Of a DNA stretch of 64,000 bases, positions 44,071-52,272 are shown one piece after another. The notes beneath the pieces are model-generated. The model did not search any database, was not told where the DNA came from, and worked only from the letters and a program-made list of their open reading frames with translations. The translations under genes and the position numbers were made by a program. The number at the start of each line of letters is the position of its first letter. Position 1 is the stretch's first letter. This DNA is from Streptomyces sp. NBC_00490 (GTDB taxonomy: Bacteria; Actinomycetota; Actinomycetes; Streptomycetales; Streptomycetaceae): NCBI RefSeq assembly GCF_036013645.1, contig NZ_CP107869.1, forward strand, positions 9,238,001-9,302,000, written 5' to 3'.

Positions 44071-44744
44071 TCGACGTACTCGTGGTCGAGGACGACTTCA
44101 TGGTGGCGCGCATCCACCGTGGATTCGTCGACAGCGTCGATGGCTTCCGGGTCGTCGGCACGGCGAACTGCGGGGAACAGGCCCTCACCGCCGTCGCCGA
44201 CCTGGAGCCCGACCTGGTGCTGCTCGACCTCTATCTGCCCGACATCTTCGGCCTGGACGTCGTCCCCCGGCTGCGGACCGCCGGTCACGACTGCGACGTG
44301 ATGGTGATCAGCGCCGCCCGCGAGGCGGAGGCGGTGCGCCGGGCCGTACGCCAGGGTGTCGTGGACTATCTGCTGAAACCCTTTGACGCCGAGGAGCTCA
44401 AGGACCGGCTGGAGCGCTACAGCGCCCGGCGCGGCGACCTGTGCGCCGGGACGGTGAGCGGCCAGGCCGACGTCGACCGGGCGCTCGGTCGGGTCGCCGC
44501 GCCGACGGTGGCGCCCACGCTGCCGAAGGGCATGAGCGTGGAGACCTCGGAGCTGGTCGAACGTGCGCTGCGCGCGGTCGACGGAACCCTGTCCGCCGCG
44601 GAGTGCGCGGAACGGGTCGGTATCTCCCGGGTCAGCGCCCGCCGCTACCTCGAACACCTCACCGTCACAGGCCGAGCAGCGGTAACCCTGCGCTACGGCC
44701 ACGCGGGCCGCCCCGAACGCCGGTACCACTGGCACGGCGGGTGA
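44067..44744 (+). CDS. CitB/DcuR-type response regulator
   Basis: This 225-residue protein has a receiver domain with the phosphoacceptor Asp54 in LVLLDLYLPD and the Lys of YLLKPF near 104, then a C-terminal winged helix with LSAAECAERVGISRVSARRYLEHL. The GTG overlaps the kinase stop codon. It should activate the divergent tctCBA operon when the kinase senses its carboxylate. The DNA immediately after the stop becomes a GT-rich repeat region. Confidence 0.92.
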   Translation: MIDVLVVEDDFMVARIHRGFVDSVDGFRVVGTANCGEQALTAVADLEPDLVLLDLYLPDIFGLDVVPRLRTAGHDCDVMVISAAREAEAVRRAVRQGVVDYLLKPFDAEELKDRLERYSARRGDLCAGTVSGQADVDRALGRVAAPTVAPTLPKGMSVETSELVERALRAVDGTLSAAECAERVGISRVSARRYLEHLTVTGRAAVTLRYGHAGRPERRYHWHGG

Positions 44745-45471
44745 GCGAACGGGCGGACGGGCGACGGTGGTTGACGACGGGCGGGCGACGGTGGTTGGCG
44801 ATGGGCGGGCGGTGCCGGTGGGGGCGACGCCGGTTGGGTGACGGCCAGTGGTGATGGCGGGTGGGTGTCGACCGGTGTGTGGGGCCGGGGGTGTGCCGGG
44901 GGTCGGTGATGCCGGTCTGGTGGCGGCTGGTGGGGAGGGCCTTGTGGTGACGACGTGTGGGTGACGGCCGGTCGCCACGGCGGGTTGGCGATGGCGGACC
45001 GTGCAGAGGGTCGGTGGCGGCGGTCAGGTGACGGGTGGTGGTGATGGCGGTCTGGTGACGGGTGGTGGTGGCACTGGGCCGTGCCAGGGGTCGGTGCTGC
45101 CGGGCTGGTGCCGATGGCGGGGGGCAAGCTCGCCGGTTGTGACGGCCGGTGTGTGGGGCCGGGGGTGTGCCGGGGGTCGGTGATGCCGGTCTGGTGGCGG
45201 CTGGTGGGGAGGGCCTTGTGGTGACGACGTGTGGGTGACGGCCGGTGGTCACGGCGGGTTGGCGATGGCGGACCGTGCAGAGGGTCGGTGGCGGCGGTCA
45301 GGTGGCGGCTGGTGGTGATGGCGGGTGGCAAGCTCGCCGGTTGTGACGGCCGGTGTGTGGGGCCGGGGGTCGGTGATGCCGGTCGGGTGTCGCTGGGTGG
45401 AGGCAGGCCGGAGGTGGCGCCGGGCCGTGCCAGGGGTCGGTGACGGCGGTTGGGTGACGCCGGGCGGGGGC
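44745..45471 (+). repeat. GT-rich, strand-asymmetric repeat region
   Basis: The plus strand is made almost wholly of variants of GGTG, GACGG and GGCGG words. A block of about 159 bases at 44872-45030 recurs at 45146-45304 with a 274-base offset and only two mismatches. A third partial copy occurs near 45327-45370 with a 204-base offset to the second (GGCAAGCTCGCCGGTTGTGA is shared). Predicted peptides on either strand are low-complexity and change frame across copies, so I do not think it is coding. The array ends abruptly in the body of a hydrolase-like reading frame. Confidence 0.85.
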
Positions 45472-46005
45472 GGCTCGGACGCCTTCGGACTGCGCCCGCG
45501 CCTCAAGGGCATGGCGGAGCGGCTGGCCTCGGCGGGCTACACCGTCCTCGTCCCCAACGTCTTCCACCGCTCCGGCCGGGGGCACCCCTGGTGGAGTTGC
45601 CCGACTTCATCGACCCGGCGGAACGCCCGGAGATCATCGCGAGCCTCCGCCCGGCCGACCTGTCTCGACTGGCTCGCCCGGTCCCCGCCGGCCACCGACG
45701 GCAAGGTGGGCGTGACCGGCTACTGCGTGGGCGCGGGGCTCGCCCTGCGCACCGCCGGCACCCACCCCGACCCCGTCGCCGCGGCGGCCGGCTTCCACGG
45801 CGCGTTCCTCGCCACCGACGCCCCCGGACAGCCCCCACCTCCTCGCCGACCGCATCACCGCCGAGCTCCACTTCGGCCACGCCGACCAGGACTCCACCGA
45901 CCCGGCCGACCAGATAGCCCGCCTCGACCAGGCCCTCACCACGGCGGGCGTCCGCCACCGCGCCGAGGCGACGGACTGCTGGAGCTGCTGGGCCGCACGC
46001 TCTGA
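45472..46005 (+). pseudogene. Decayed dienelactone hydrolase-family gene
   Basis: The first 5' part of the gene is missing; similarity begins at SDAFGLRPRLKGMAERLASAGYTVLVPNVFHRSGR just after the repeat region. The reading then shifts frame (LVELPDFIDPAERPEIIASLRP), returns to the first frame for DWLARSPPATDGKVGVTGYCVGAG with the nucleophile Cys of the GYCxGxG elbow, shifts again near 45835 (HLLADRITAELHFGHADQDSTD) and ends GLLELLGRTL. Family members have an active His near GAHHGF that is deleted here. It is therefore a broken, shortened alpha/beta hydrolase. Confidence 0.85.
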
Positions 46006-46041
46006 CCCGGACAGCTACCGGAAGGGCGTGTCGCGCTCGCG

Positions 46042-46066
46042 GAATATATCGGGAGCCGATATATTC
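46042..46066. promoter_or_regulatory. Perfect 11-bp PadR operator with overlapping -10
   Basis: GAATATATCGG, three bases, CCGATATATTC form a perfect dyad ending six bases before the PadR ATG. TATATT at 46060-46065 is at the right distance (seven bases) for a -10 element of a leaderless transcript that begins at the ATG. Binding would block initiation directly, so autoregulation is likely. Confidence 0.75.
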
Positions 46067-46072
46067 AGTTAC

Positions 46073-46450
46073 ATGGCATCGAGGAACATGACACAGGCGG
46101 CGTTCTTCGTCCTCACCGCCCTGGCGGACGAACCGCGGCACGGTTACGGCATCCTGCGCGAGGTCGAGGAACTCTCCGCCGGAGCGGTGCAGATGCGGGT
46201 CGGCACGCTGTACGGCGTGCTGGACCGGCTCACCGCGGACGCTCTGATCGTGCTGGACCGCGAGGAGGTCCACGACGGCCGCCTCCGGCGCTACTACCGC
46301 CTCACCGACGAGGGCATGCGAGCCCTCGACGCCGAGGCGGAGCGGATGGCCGCGGGCGCCAGCGCCGCCAAGCAGCGGATCGCCGACGGCCGCAAGGCCA
46401 CCGGCACCCCACCCGTCACCGGACCGGGACTCGCGGGAGGCCTCGCATGA
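46073..46450 (+). CDS. PadR-family transcriptional regulator
   Basis: This 125-residue protein has the PadR winged helix: MTQAAFFVLTALADEPRHGYGILREVEELS, then RVGTLYGVLDRLTADALI and RRYYRLTDEGM. It ends in a short helical dimerisation tail. ATG 46073 has no ribosome site, and the dyad with a possible -10 lies directly in front, so the mRNA is probably leaderless. The stop overlaps the start of a membrane protein gene (ATGA), which is the usual partner of such PadR genes. Confidence 0.92.
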   Translation: MASRNMTQAAFFVLTALADEPRHGYGILREVEELSAGAVQMRVGTLYGVLDRLTADALIVLDREEVHDGRLRRYYRLTDEGMRALDAEAERMAAGASAAKQRIADGRKATGTPPVTGPGLAGGLA

Positions 46451-47451
46451 CGACCCTGCTCGAAGCGCGCTACCGCACCGTGCTGCGCCTGCTCCCCGCC
46501 TACTACCGCAGGGACCGGGAGGAGGAAATGGTCGAGGTCTATCTGTGGGACGTCGACCGCGACACCCAGGACCAGAGCAGGCCCACGCTCGGGGAGGTGG
46601 CCAGCATCGCCGCCCTCGCCGTGCGCAGCAGGCTGGCCACCGTCGGCGCGCCTCGCCGCTACGCCCTGCTCGGCTCCGCCGTCCGGCGTTTCGCGCTGTA
46701 CGCCGTACTGCTCCAGGCGGCCGCCGTCGTCTCCGACGAGATCCTGCGGGTGACCTGGTCGGCCTCCCGCGGCGCGCGTGAATGGGACATGTTCCTGACG
46801 GGCTTCGCCGGTGGCGGCCCGACGGAGACCGTCGTCACCGTCGCCGGCTGGGTGCTGCCGTTGCTGTGGACGGTCGGGTTCTTCGCTCTCGTCCACGACC
46901 GCCGGCGCCTCGCCCGGGCCGCCGTTCTGCTGGCCGCGCTGCCCTCACTGTGGCCGCTGATCGCGCCGCTGGTGAGCGACTGGTCGGCGTCCGACCCGTG
47001 GTTCGCCACCGCCAACGCACTGTTCGCCTGGCTGCCGGCCCTCGCCGTGTGCGCCGCGTACCACCGTGACGCGCCGCAGGCCACGCTGCCCGGCGATGCC
47101 CCCGGCCTCGCCTTCCTGGCCTGCTGCGTCGTCACGGGCGCCTCCGTCGCCGTCCTGCCCGCCATGGCGGACATCGCCTGGGCGCCCGCGACCTGCTTCG
47201 TGCTCGCCGTCCTGGGCTGGCTGCTGCTGGGTGCCCGCCGCGCGGAACCGGGCGCCGGGAGCAGTGCCCTGGCCCTGGCCGTACTGGGCCTGCTGATCCT
47301 CGCGGTGCGGGTGGCGGCCCTGTTCCCGTGGCTCGGCTTCCCGCTGCCCGCCGTGTTCCTCGTCGGGGCGGTCGCCCAGGCGGCCGCCCTCGCTCTGCTG
47401 GTCGTGGTGCTGGGAGTGCTGGCCAGGCGCGACCTCAGCTGTGGAACTTGA
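46447..47451 (+). CDS. PadR-linked polytopic membrane protein
   Basis: This 334-residue protein begins with a short cytoplasmic part (LEARYRTVLRLLPAYYRRDREEEMVEVYLWD), found at the start of many PadR-associated permease-like proteins, followed by about eight membrane helices. Its function is unknown; partners of this kind may sense envelope or membrane stress. It is translationally coupled to padR and shares 17 bases at its 3' end with the convergent secreted-protein gene. Confidence 0.8.
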   Translation: MTTLLEARYRTVLRLLPAYYRRDREEEMVEVYLWDVDRDTQDQSRPTLGEVASIAALAVRSRLATVGAPRRYALLGSAVRRFALYAVLLQAAAVVSDEILRVTWSASRGAREWDMFLTGFAGGGPTETVVTVAGWVLPLLWTVGFFALVHDRRRLARAAVLLAALPSLWPLIAPLVSDWSASDPWFATANALFAWLPALAVCAAYHRDAPQATLPGDAPGLAFLACCVVTGASVAVLPAMADIAWAPATCFVLAVLGWLLLGARRAEPGAGSSALALAVLGLLILAVRVAALFPWLGFPLPAVFLVGAVAQAAALALLVVVLGVLARRDLSCGT

Positions 47452-47929
47452 TGTAACCGTTCCCGTCCGGGTCGGAGCCGCTCTTGGTGTACGAGTGCAC
47501 GTCGGCCCGGCTGCCGGAGGGCTTGTAGAGGTAGATCGTGTCCTTGTCGTTGTTCCATATGAAGTTGCAGTTGTCGCGGTAGACGACGTTCTTGGCGTCG
47601 GAGTCGGAGCCGTTGCCGCCCCGGAGCTTCACGTAGTCACCGGGCTGGAGGTAGTGGTTCGCCGGGAACTCGAAGTAGTTGCCGACCGCGTCCTCGACGA
47701 CGTAGCCCTTCAGGTTCACGGTCTTGCTCGACGAGTAGTTCTTGACGGTCAGATACTCGTCCTTGGTGTTCCCCGTGGAGCAGCTGTTGGAGTCGCTGCC
47801 GGGCGCGTCGTACTGGACGCCGCGGAGCTTCAGCGCGGACGTGTACTCGGCGGCCTGGGCCGGTACGGCCGTGAGCGCGAGCAGTGTGCCCGCGGCGGCG
47901 GCGGTCGTGGCGGCAAGGCGTATACGCAT
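47435..47929 (-). CDS. Secreted lamin-tail domain protein
   Basis: This 164-residue protein has a Sec signal peptide (about 1-26, ending VPAQAAE) and a lamin-tail-like beta-sandwich with LTVKNYSSSKTVNLKGYVVEDAVGNYFEFP and LQPGDYVKLRGG. Two Cys pairs may be formed. Such small extracellular proteins are common in Streptomyces and their role is unknown. ATG 47929 begins MRIRLAATTAAAAG. The gene overlaps the end of the PadR-linked membrane protein by 17 bases. Confidence 0.87.
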   Translation of the reverse strand: MRIRLAATTAAAAGTLLALTAVPAQAAEYTSALKLRGVQYDAPGSDSNSCSTGNTKDEYLTVKNYSSSKTVNLKGYVVEDAVGNYFEFPANHYLQPGDYVKLRGGNGSDSDAKNVVYRDNCNFIWNNDKDTIYLYKPSGSRADVHSYTKSGSDPDGNGYIKFHS

Positions 47930-48023
47930 GACAAGGCCCCCCTTGTGAAGGTTCAGTGAAGAAGAACCTGGAGCGTATACAGCCTTGCCGTGCGATCACG
48001 GCGGATTCCCCGAAACGTGACCT

Positions 48024-48989
48024 TCAGTGCGGGTACGCGCGTGGTGGCCGCTGCCGTGGCAGTTCGTCACGGAAGTCCGCGATGACGGAACTGATCTGGC
48101 GCATCAGCGCGGTGTCCTCGAGCCGGTCCAGGTAGAGGTTGCGACGGGCGAGGGCCGGGGCGTCGACGCAGAAGTACAGGGCCATGAGCGGATTGATGAA
48201 CAGCTCGCTGTCGCGGGTGCGTTCGGTGAAGCGGACGTCCCCGAAGTCGCCGCGCACGGCCGCGGCGATGGAGCCGTTGACGATGCTCGGGTGCTCCGGG
48301 GTGCACTCCTGGGCATGGGCCACCGCGTCGAGGTAGAGGGCGCCTTCGCGGCTTTCGCGCGGCAGGGAGAACGCGCCCAGATAGCCGCCCTCGCGGTCCA
48401 GCGCGGCCAGGTTCTCCAGGACCAGGGAGTGGTTGACGCCGTGGTAGGCGTCCACCCCGAACCCGAGGCACGCCACGAGTCGTTCGGGTATGTCCGCCAG
48501 CCCCGCCACCGCGGCCAGGCTCGCCATGTCCTCCTCCGGGGTGCCGAGTCCGTGCTCGTCGCCCCGCAGCAGGATGTCGGTCCCGCCGTCCACCAGCACG
48601 ATCGCGTCCACCGGGCCGAGGTGGTCGAGGAGCGTGCGGTAGGCGGCCCGCAGCGGCTGTACGCCGGTGCGCGGGAAGGCGTAGACCGTCGCGGGCAGAC
48701 CCTGGTGGTCCAGCCACTGGGCCAGGGAGCGCTCGGGGAAGTAGTCACCGCGGGCGGCGGTGTCGGGGCGCACGGCCGCGACGTCCATGTCCAGCCACAC
48801 GTCCGTGTCGAGGCCGTACAGATCCGAGAACGACAGGTTGGCCAGATGTACTTCCTTTCCGGCCGCCCTCAGCGCGAGGGCCAGCGGAAGACCGGCGTAG
48901 ATGTCGAAACCGCCGCCCGCGCCGGCGACGAGTACCCGTCGCGCGGTACGAAGGCGAGTGAAGAGGGCAGGCTCATGGAGGGAGAACAC
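48024..48989 (-). CDS. DUF1152-type protein
   Basis: This 321-residue protein begins with a nucleotide-binding-like loop, RVLVAGAGGGFDIYAGLPLALAL, and has AIVLVDGGTDILLRGDEHGLGTPEEDMAS, a conserved acidic cluster of the DUF1152 family. The family is uncharacterised and I assign no reaction. ATG 48989 starts MFSLHEPALFTRL. It diverges from the OGA-like acetyltransferase gene, and the CebR-type box lies between them. Confidence 0.8.
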   Translation of the reverse strand: MFSLHEPALFTRLRTARRVLVAGAGGGFDIYAGLPLALALRAAGKEVHLANLSFSDLYGLDTDVWLDMDVAAVRPDTAARGDYFPERSLAQWLDHQGLPATVYAFPRTGVQPLRAAYRTLLDHLGPVDAIVLVDGGTDILLRGDEHGLGTPEEDMASLAAVAGLADIPERLVACLGFGVDAYHGVNHSLVLENLAALDREGGYLGAFSLPRESREGALYLDAVAHAQECTPEHPSIVNGSIAAAVRGDFGDVRFTERTRDSELFINPLMALYFCVDAPALARRNLYLDRLEDTALMRQISSVIADFRDELPRQRPPRAYPH

Positions 48990-49028
48990 CGCAGGACGCT
49001 AACAGGTGATCTTCCGTCCATGGGGTTG

Positions 49029-49042
49029 TGGGAGCGCTCCCA
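49029..49042. promoter_or_regulatory. Perfect CebR-type box
   Basis: TGGGAGCGCTCCCA is a perfect 14-bp palindrome identical to the CebR operator known from cellobiose utilisation genes of Streptomyces (a LacI-family repressor released by cellobiose and cellotriose). It lies 18 bases before the acetyltransferase ATG and 39 bases beyond the DUF1152 start on the other strand. No cellulose genes are nearby. Confidence 0.7.
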
Positions 49043-49060
49043 AGTATGCAGGATGCTGCG

Positions 49061-49696
49061 ATGACTTCGTCAGCCGTGATCCGCTCGTACCGTCCCGAGG
49101 ACCGAGCCGCCCTCGAGGACATCTGCATCCGCACCGCACACAACGGCCTGGACAGCCGCCCCGTGTACGCGGACCCCGGAATCCTTCCGGTGATCTTCGC
49201 GACTCCCTACGCCGAACTGGAACCGGACCTCGTGTTCGTGCTGGACGACGGGCAAGGGCAGGCGGTCGGCTACGTCCTCGGCACCGCCGACACGGCCCGC
49301 TTCGCCGACGACTTCCGCGAGAAGTGGCTCCCGCTGGTCGCCGACCGTTACCCGGAACGCAGCGGCCCGCCCGCCACCCCCGACGAGGCGATGATCCCGC
49401 TGCTGCATCACCCCGAGCGCATGGTCGTCCCCGAACTCGCCGCCTACCCCGCCCACTTGCACATCGACCTGCTCCCCGAGTGGCAGGGCCGCGGTCACGG
49501 CCGGGAGTTGATGCGGACCTTCCTGCGGGCCCTGCGGGATCGCGGGGTGCCGGCCGTGCATCTGGTGATGGCGACGGCCAACGTCCCGGCCCGCGCCTTC
49601 TACGACCGCCTCGGCTTCCATGAGATCGACGTTCCGGACCTGGGCGGCCCGGTCGCCTGCCTGGGGCGTACGACGGGAGAACTCGACCGTCTCTAG
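49061..49696 (+). CDS. OGA-like GNAT acetyltransferase
   Basis: This 211-residue protein resembles the acetyltransferase-like C-terminal domain of O-GlcNAcase and its bacterial single-domain relatives. SYRPEDRAALEDICIRTAHNG opens it; YADPGILPVIFATPYAELEPDLVFVLDD follows; the acetyl-CoA loop is WQGRGHGRELM near 144-154, and ATANVPARAFYDRLGF closes the domain. The bacterial relatives bind acetyl-CoA, but their substrate is unclear. ATG 49061 has AGGA upstream; ATG 49046 is possible. The CebR-type palindrome would control it. Confidence 0.85.
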   Translation: MTSSAVIRSYRPEDRAALEDICIRTAHNGLDSRPVYADPGILPVIFATPYAELEPDLVFVLDDGQGQAVGYVLGTADTARFADDFREKWLPLVADRYPERSGPPATPDEAMIPLLHHPERMVVPELAAYPAHLHIDLLPEWQGRGHGRELMRTFLRALRDRGVPAVHLVMATANVPARAFYDRLGFHEIDVPDLGGPVACLGRTTGELDRL

Positions 49697-49704
49697 GGGC
49701 TATT

Positions 49705-49754
49705 GAAGTACGGTGACTGTCGAACTACGGTAGTCATCGAACTTCAGGCTTCAG
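49705..49754 (+). repeat. 17-bp direct repeats before the oxidoreductase gene
   Basis: GAAGTACGGTGACTGTC (49705-49721) and GAACTACGGTAGTCATC (49722-49738) are adjacent and match at 12 or more of 17 positions; a third unit starts GAACTTC at 49739. They end about a dozen bases before the ribosome site of the next gene. Tandem spacing of 17 bases suggests cooperative binding of a regulator on nearly the same face of the helix. Confidence 0.5.
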
Positions 49755-49765
49755 GGGGATGCGTC

Positions 49766-50761
49766 ATGACCACAACCGTGCGGTTCCATGAACTCGGCGG
49801 GCCCGAGGTGCTGCGGCTGGAGAACGTGCCGGTCGGCGAACCCGGCGCCGGCGAGCTGCTGATCCGCGTGGACGCCATCGGTCTCAACCGGGCCGAAGTG
49901 CTGTTCCGCAGCGGCCAGTACATCGAACCCGCACGGCTCCCCGCCCGGCTCGGCATCGAGGCCGCGGGCATCGTCGAGGCGGTCGGCGCGGACGTGACGG
50001 GGTTCGCGACCGGCCAACAGGTCAGCGTGGTACCGGCGTTCTCCATGAACGACTACGGGGTCTACGCCGAGCGCGCCCTCGTCCCCGCCAGGGCGGTACT
50101 GCGCCGCCCCGACGGGCTAGACGCCATCGCCGGGGCCGCGGTGTGGATGCCGTACATGACGGCCTACGGCGCGCTGGTCGAGGTCGGCGGGATGCGGGCC
50201 GGGGACACCGTCGTCCTGACGGCCGCGTCCAGCAGCGTGGGCCTGGCCGCCATCCAGGTCGCCCGCAGCGTCGGCGCGGTCCCCGTCGCCACCACCCGCA
50301 CCCGCGCCAAGAGGGAGGCGCTGCTGAAGGCGGGCGCGGCCGAGGTGATCGTGACCGCGGAGGACGACGTCGTCGGCCGGGTGCTGGAGCTGACGGCGGG
50401 GCGCGGCGCCGAGTTCGTCTTCGACGCCGTCGCCGGTCCAGGGGTGGTGGACCTGGCCCGGGTGGTCGCCCCCGGCGGCACACTGTTCCTGTACGGCGCG
50501 TTGAGCGGGGAGCCGACCCCGTACCCCGGGTTCGACCTCGGCATGCCCGCGCTGAACATGCGTACCTACACCCTCCCCGAGACGACACGGGACCCCGAAC
50601 GGCTGCGCCGCGCCGAGGCGTTCGTCACCGCCGGTCTGAGCACAGGTGTGTTCGCACCTGTCGTGGACCGCGTCTTCGCCCTGGAGGAGATCGCCGAGGC
50701 GCACCGGTACATGGAGGCGGGCTCGCAGGTCGGGAAGATCGTCGTCACCGTGGAGCACTGA
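49766..50761 (+). CDS. Zinc-independent alcohol dehydrogenase/quinone oxidoreductase
   Basis: This 331-residue member of the medium-chain dehydrogenase superfamily has the catalytic domain (VRVDAIGLNRAEVLFRSGQY), the NADPH-binding loop AASSSVGLAAIQVARSVGAV near 158-177 and the FVFDAVAGPGVVDLARVVAPGGTLFLYG segment. The structural and catalytic zinc cysteines are absent, placing it with quinone reductases. ATG 49766 follows AGGGGG. Direct repeats in front suggest regulated expression. A strong hairpin lies just beyond its stop codon. Confidence 0.88.
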   Translation: MTTTVRFHELGGPEVLRLENVPVGEPGAGELLIRVDAIGLNRAEVLFRSGQYIEPARLPARLGIEAAGIVEAVGADVTGFATGQQVSVVPAFSMNDYGVYAERALVPARAVLRRPDGLDAIAGAAVWMPYMTAYGALVEVGGMRAGDTVVLTAASSSVGLAAIQVARSVGAVPVATTRTRAKREALLKAGAAEVIVTAEDDVVGRVLELTAGRGAEFVFDAVAGPGVVDLARVVAPGGTLFLYGALSGEPTPYPGFDLGMPALNMRTYTLPETTRDPERLRRAEAFVTAGLSTGVFAPVVDRVFALEEIAEAHRYMEAGSQVGKIVVTVEH

Positions 50762-50765
50762 GACG

Positions 50766-50803
50766 CGTGACGGGGCCGGGGGCGCACCCCCGGCCCCGTC
50801 ACG
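50766..50803. terminator. Strong bidirectional terminator
   Basis: A perfect 16-bp stem (GTGACGGGGCCGGGGG with its complement), extended by one more C-G pair, closes a CGCA tetraloop. It lies between the convergent quinone reductase and ferredoxin reductase genes and fits both directions. Confidence 0.9.
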
Positions 50804-50821
50804 TCGTACGGAACAACTCGC

Positions 50822-52186
50822 TTACGCGCCGCTCGCCTTGAGCATGTCCTCACGCTCGACGAGCTTCACGCGCTCGCGGCCCTGCGGCTCGCCCAGCGCC
50901 TTCTCGGCGGCGTCCAGCTTGTACCAGCCCTCCCAGGTGGTGACGCGGAGCTCGCGCTCGGCGAGGAACGCCTGCACGGCCTCCGGCTCGGGAGAGGCCG
51001 GCGTCTGCAGACGGTCGTTCGCGAAGTCGTCCAGCAGGTTCGCCACGGTCTCGTTGGCGTCGCCCTTGGTGTGGCCGATGAGGCCCACCGGACCGCGCCG
51101 GATCCAGCCGGTGACGTACACGGACGCAAGGTGCGCGCCGCTCTCCTGGATGACGCGGCCGCCCTCGTCCGGGACGGTGCCCGAGCCGATGTCCCAGGGC
51201 AGCTTGGGGAGCTTGTCGGAGAGGTAACCGACCGCGCGGTAGACCGCGTTGACGTCCCAGTCGGTGAACTGCCCGGTGCCCTTGACGTTGCCGGTGCCGT
51301 CCAGCTCGGTGCGCTCGGTGCGCAGACCGACGACCTTGCCGTCCTCGCCGAGTATCTCCGTCGGAGACTCGAAGAAGTGCAGGTAGAGCTTGTGCGGACG
51401 GTCGCCGATGTCGCGGATGGCCCAGTTCTCCAGGGTCTTGGCGACCATGTCGACCTGCTTGTTACCCCGCCGCTCGGCGATCGAGCCCTCGTCGTAGTCG
51501 ATGTCCTCGGGGTTGACGATGACCTCGATGTTGGGGGAGTGGTCCAGCTCGCGCAGCTCCATCGGGCTGAACTTCGCCTGCGCCGGGCCACGGCGGCCGA
51601 AGACGTGGATCTCGACGGCCTTGTTCGCCTTGAGGCCCTCGTAGACGTTCGGCGGGATCTCGGTCGGCAGCAGCTCGTCGGCCGTCTTTGCGAGGATGCG
51701 GGAGATGTCGAGCGCCACGTTGCCCACGCCCAGGACGGCGACCTTCTCGGCCTCCAGCGGCCAGGTGCGCGGCACGTCCGGGTGGCCGTCGTACCAGGAG
51801 GCGAAGTCGGCGGCGCCGTAGGAGCCGTCGAGCTCGACACCGGGGATCTTCAGCTCGCGGTCCGCCATGGCACCGGTCGAGAAGATCACGCCGTCGTAGA
51901 ACGCGCGCAGGTCGTCCAGGTGGATGTCGGTGCCGTAGTCCACGTTGCCGAAGAGACGGACCTGCGGCTTGTCGAGGACCTGGTGCAGGGCCTTGATGAT
52001 GCCCTTGATGCGGGGATGGTCAGGAGCGACGCCGTACCGGATCAGCCCGAACGGGGCGGGCATCCGCTCGAAGATGTCGATGGACACACCGGGCTCGGTG
52101 GCCACGTCGGACTTGAGCAGAGCGTCGGCGGCGTAGATGCCGGCCGGGCCGGCGCCGACGATGGCTACCCGCAGGGGGCGGGGCAT
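50822..52186 (-). CDS. fprA: FprA-type ferredoxin-NADP+ reductase
   Basis: This 454-residue flavoprotein matches mycobacterial FprA in layout. VAIVGAGPAGIYAADALL (7-24) binds FAD, FGLIRYGVAPDHPRIKGI follows, and VAVLGVGNVALDISRILAK near 148-166 binds NADP. The C-terminal RRGPVGLIGHTKGDANETV is a conserved FAD contact. It moves electrons between NADPH and ferredoxins. ATG 52186 has AAGGGAA seven or eight bases upstream. An iron box lies about 50 bases upstream of the start, so it is probably repressed by DmdR/IdeR when iron is sufficient. Confidence 0.93.
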   Translation of the reverse strand: MPRPLRVAIVGAGPAGIYAADALLKSDVATEPGVSIDIFERMPAPFGLIRYGVAPDHPRIKGIIKALHQVLDKPQVRLFGNVDYGTDIHLDDLRAFYDGVIFSTGAMADRELKIPGVELDGSYGAADFASWYDGHPDVPRTWPLEAEKVAVLGVGNVALDISRILAKTADELLPTEIPPNVYEGLKANKAVEIHVFGRRGPAQAKFSPMELRELDHSPNIEVIVNPEDIDYDEGSIAERRGNKQVDMVAKTLENWAIRDIGDRPHKLYLHFFESPTEILGEDGKVVGLRTERTELDGTGNVKGTGQFTDWDVNAVYRAVGYLSDKLPKLPWDIGSGTVPDEGGRVIQESGAHLASVYVTGWIRRGPVGLIGHTKGDANETVANLLDDFANDRLQTPASPEPEAVQAFLAERELRVTTWEGWYKLDAAEKALGEPQGRERVKLVEREDMLKASGA

Positions 52187-52237
52187 GATCAGGTTCCCTT
52201 CGAGTGGCGACAAAGCGATCTCGTCGGGAAGCCTAAA

Positions 52238-52253
52238 CTAAGGCAAGCCTAAG
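52238..52253. promoter_or_regulatory. Iron box (DmdR/IdeR-type) upstream of fprA
   Basis: CTAAGGCAAGCCTAAG, read on the minus strand as CTTAGGCTTGCCTTAG, is a 7-bp dyad with one mismatch that matches much of the TTAGGTTAGGCTAACCTAA iron box. A second TTTAGGC half lies just next to it at 52231-52237. The position fits repression of fprA by the iron regulator. Confidence 0.65.
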
Positions 52254-52272
52254 CTGGTACGCGGGTCCGATC

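Noticed and set aside
44875..45190. G-quadruplex in the GT-rich repeat
   Set aside because: Three close G-runs occur, but a fourth is about 30 bases away, so a stable intramolecular structure is not clearly supported.
44745..45471. CRISPR array
   Set aside because: Repeats have no constant unit, no unique spacers of even length, and no cas genes nearby.
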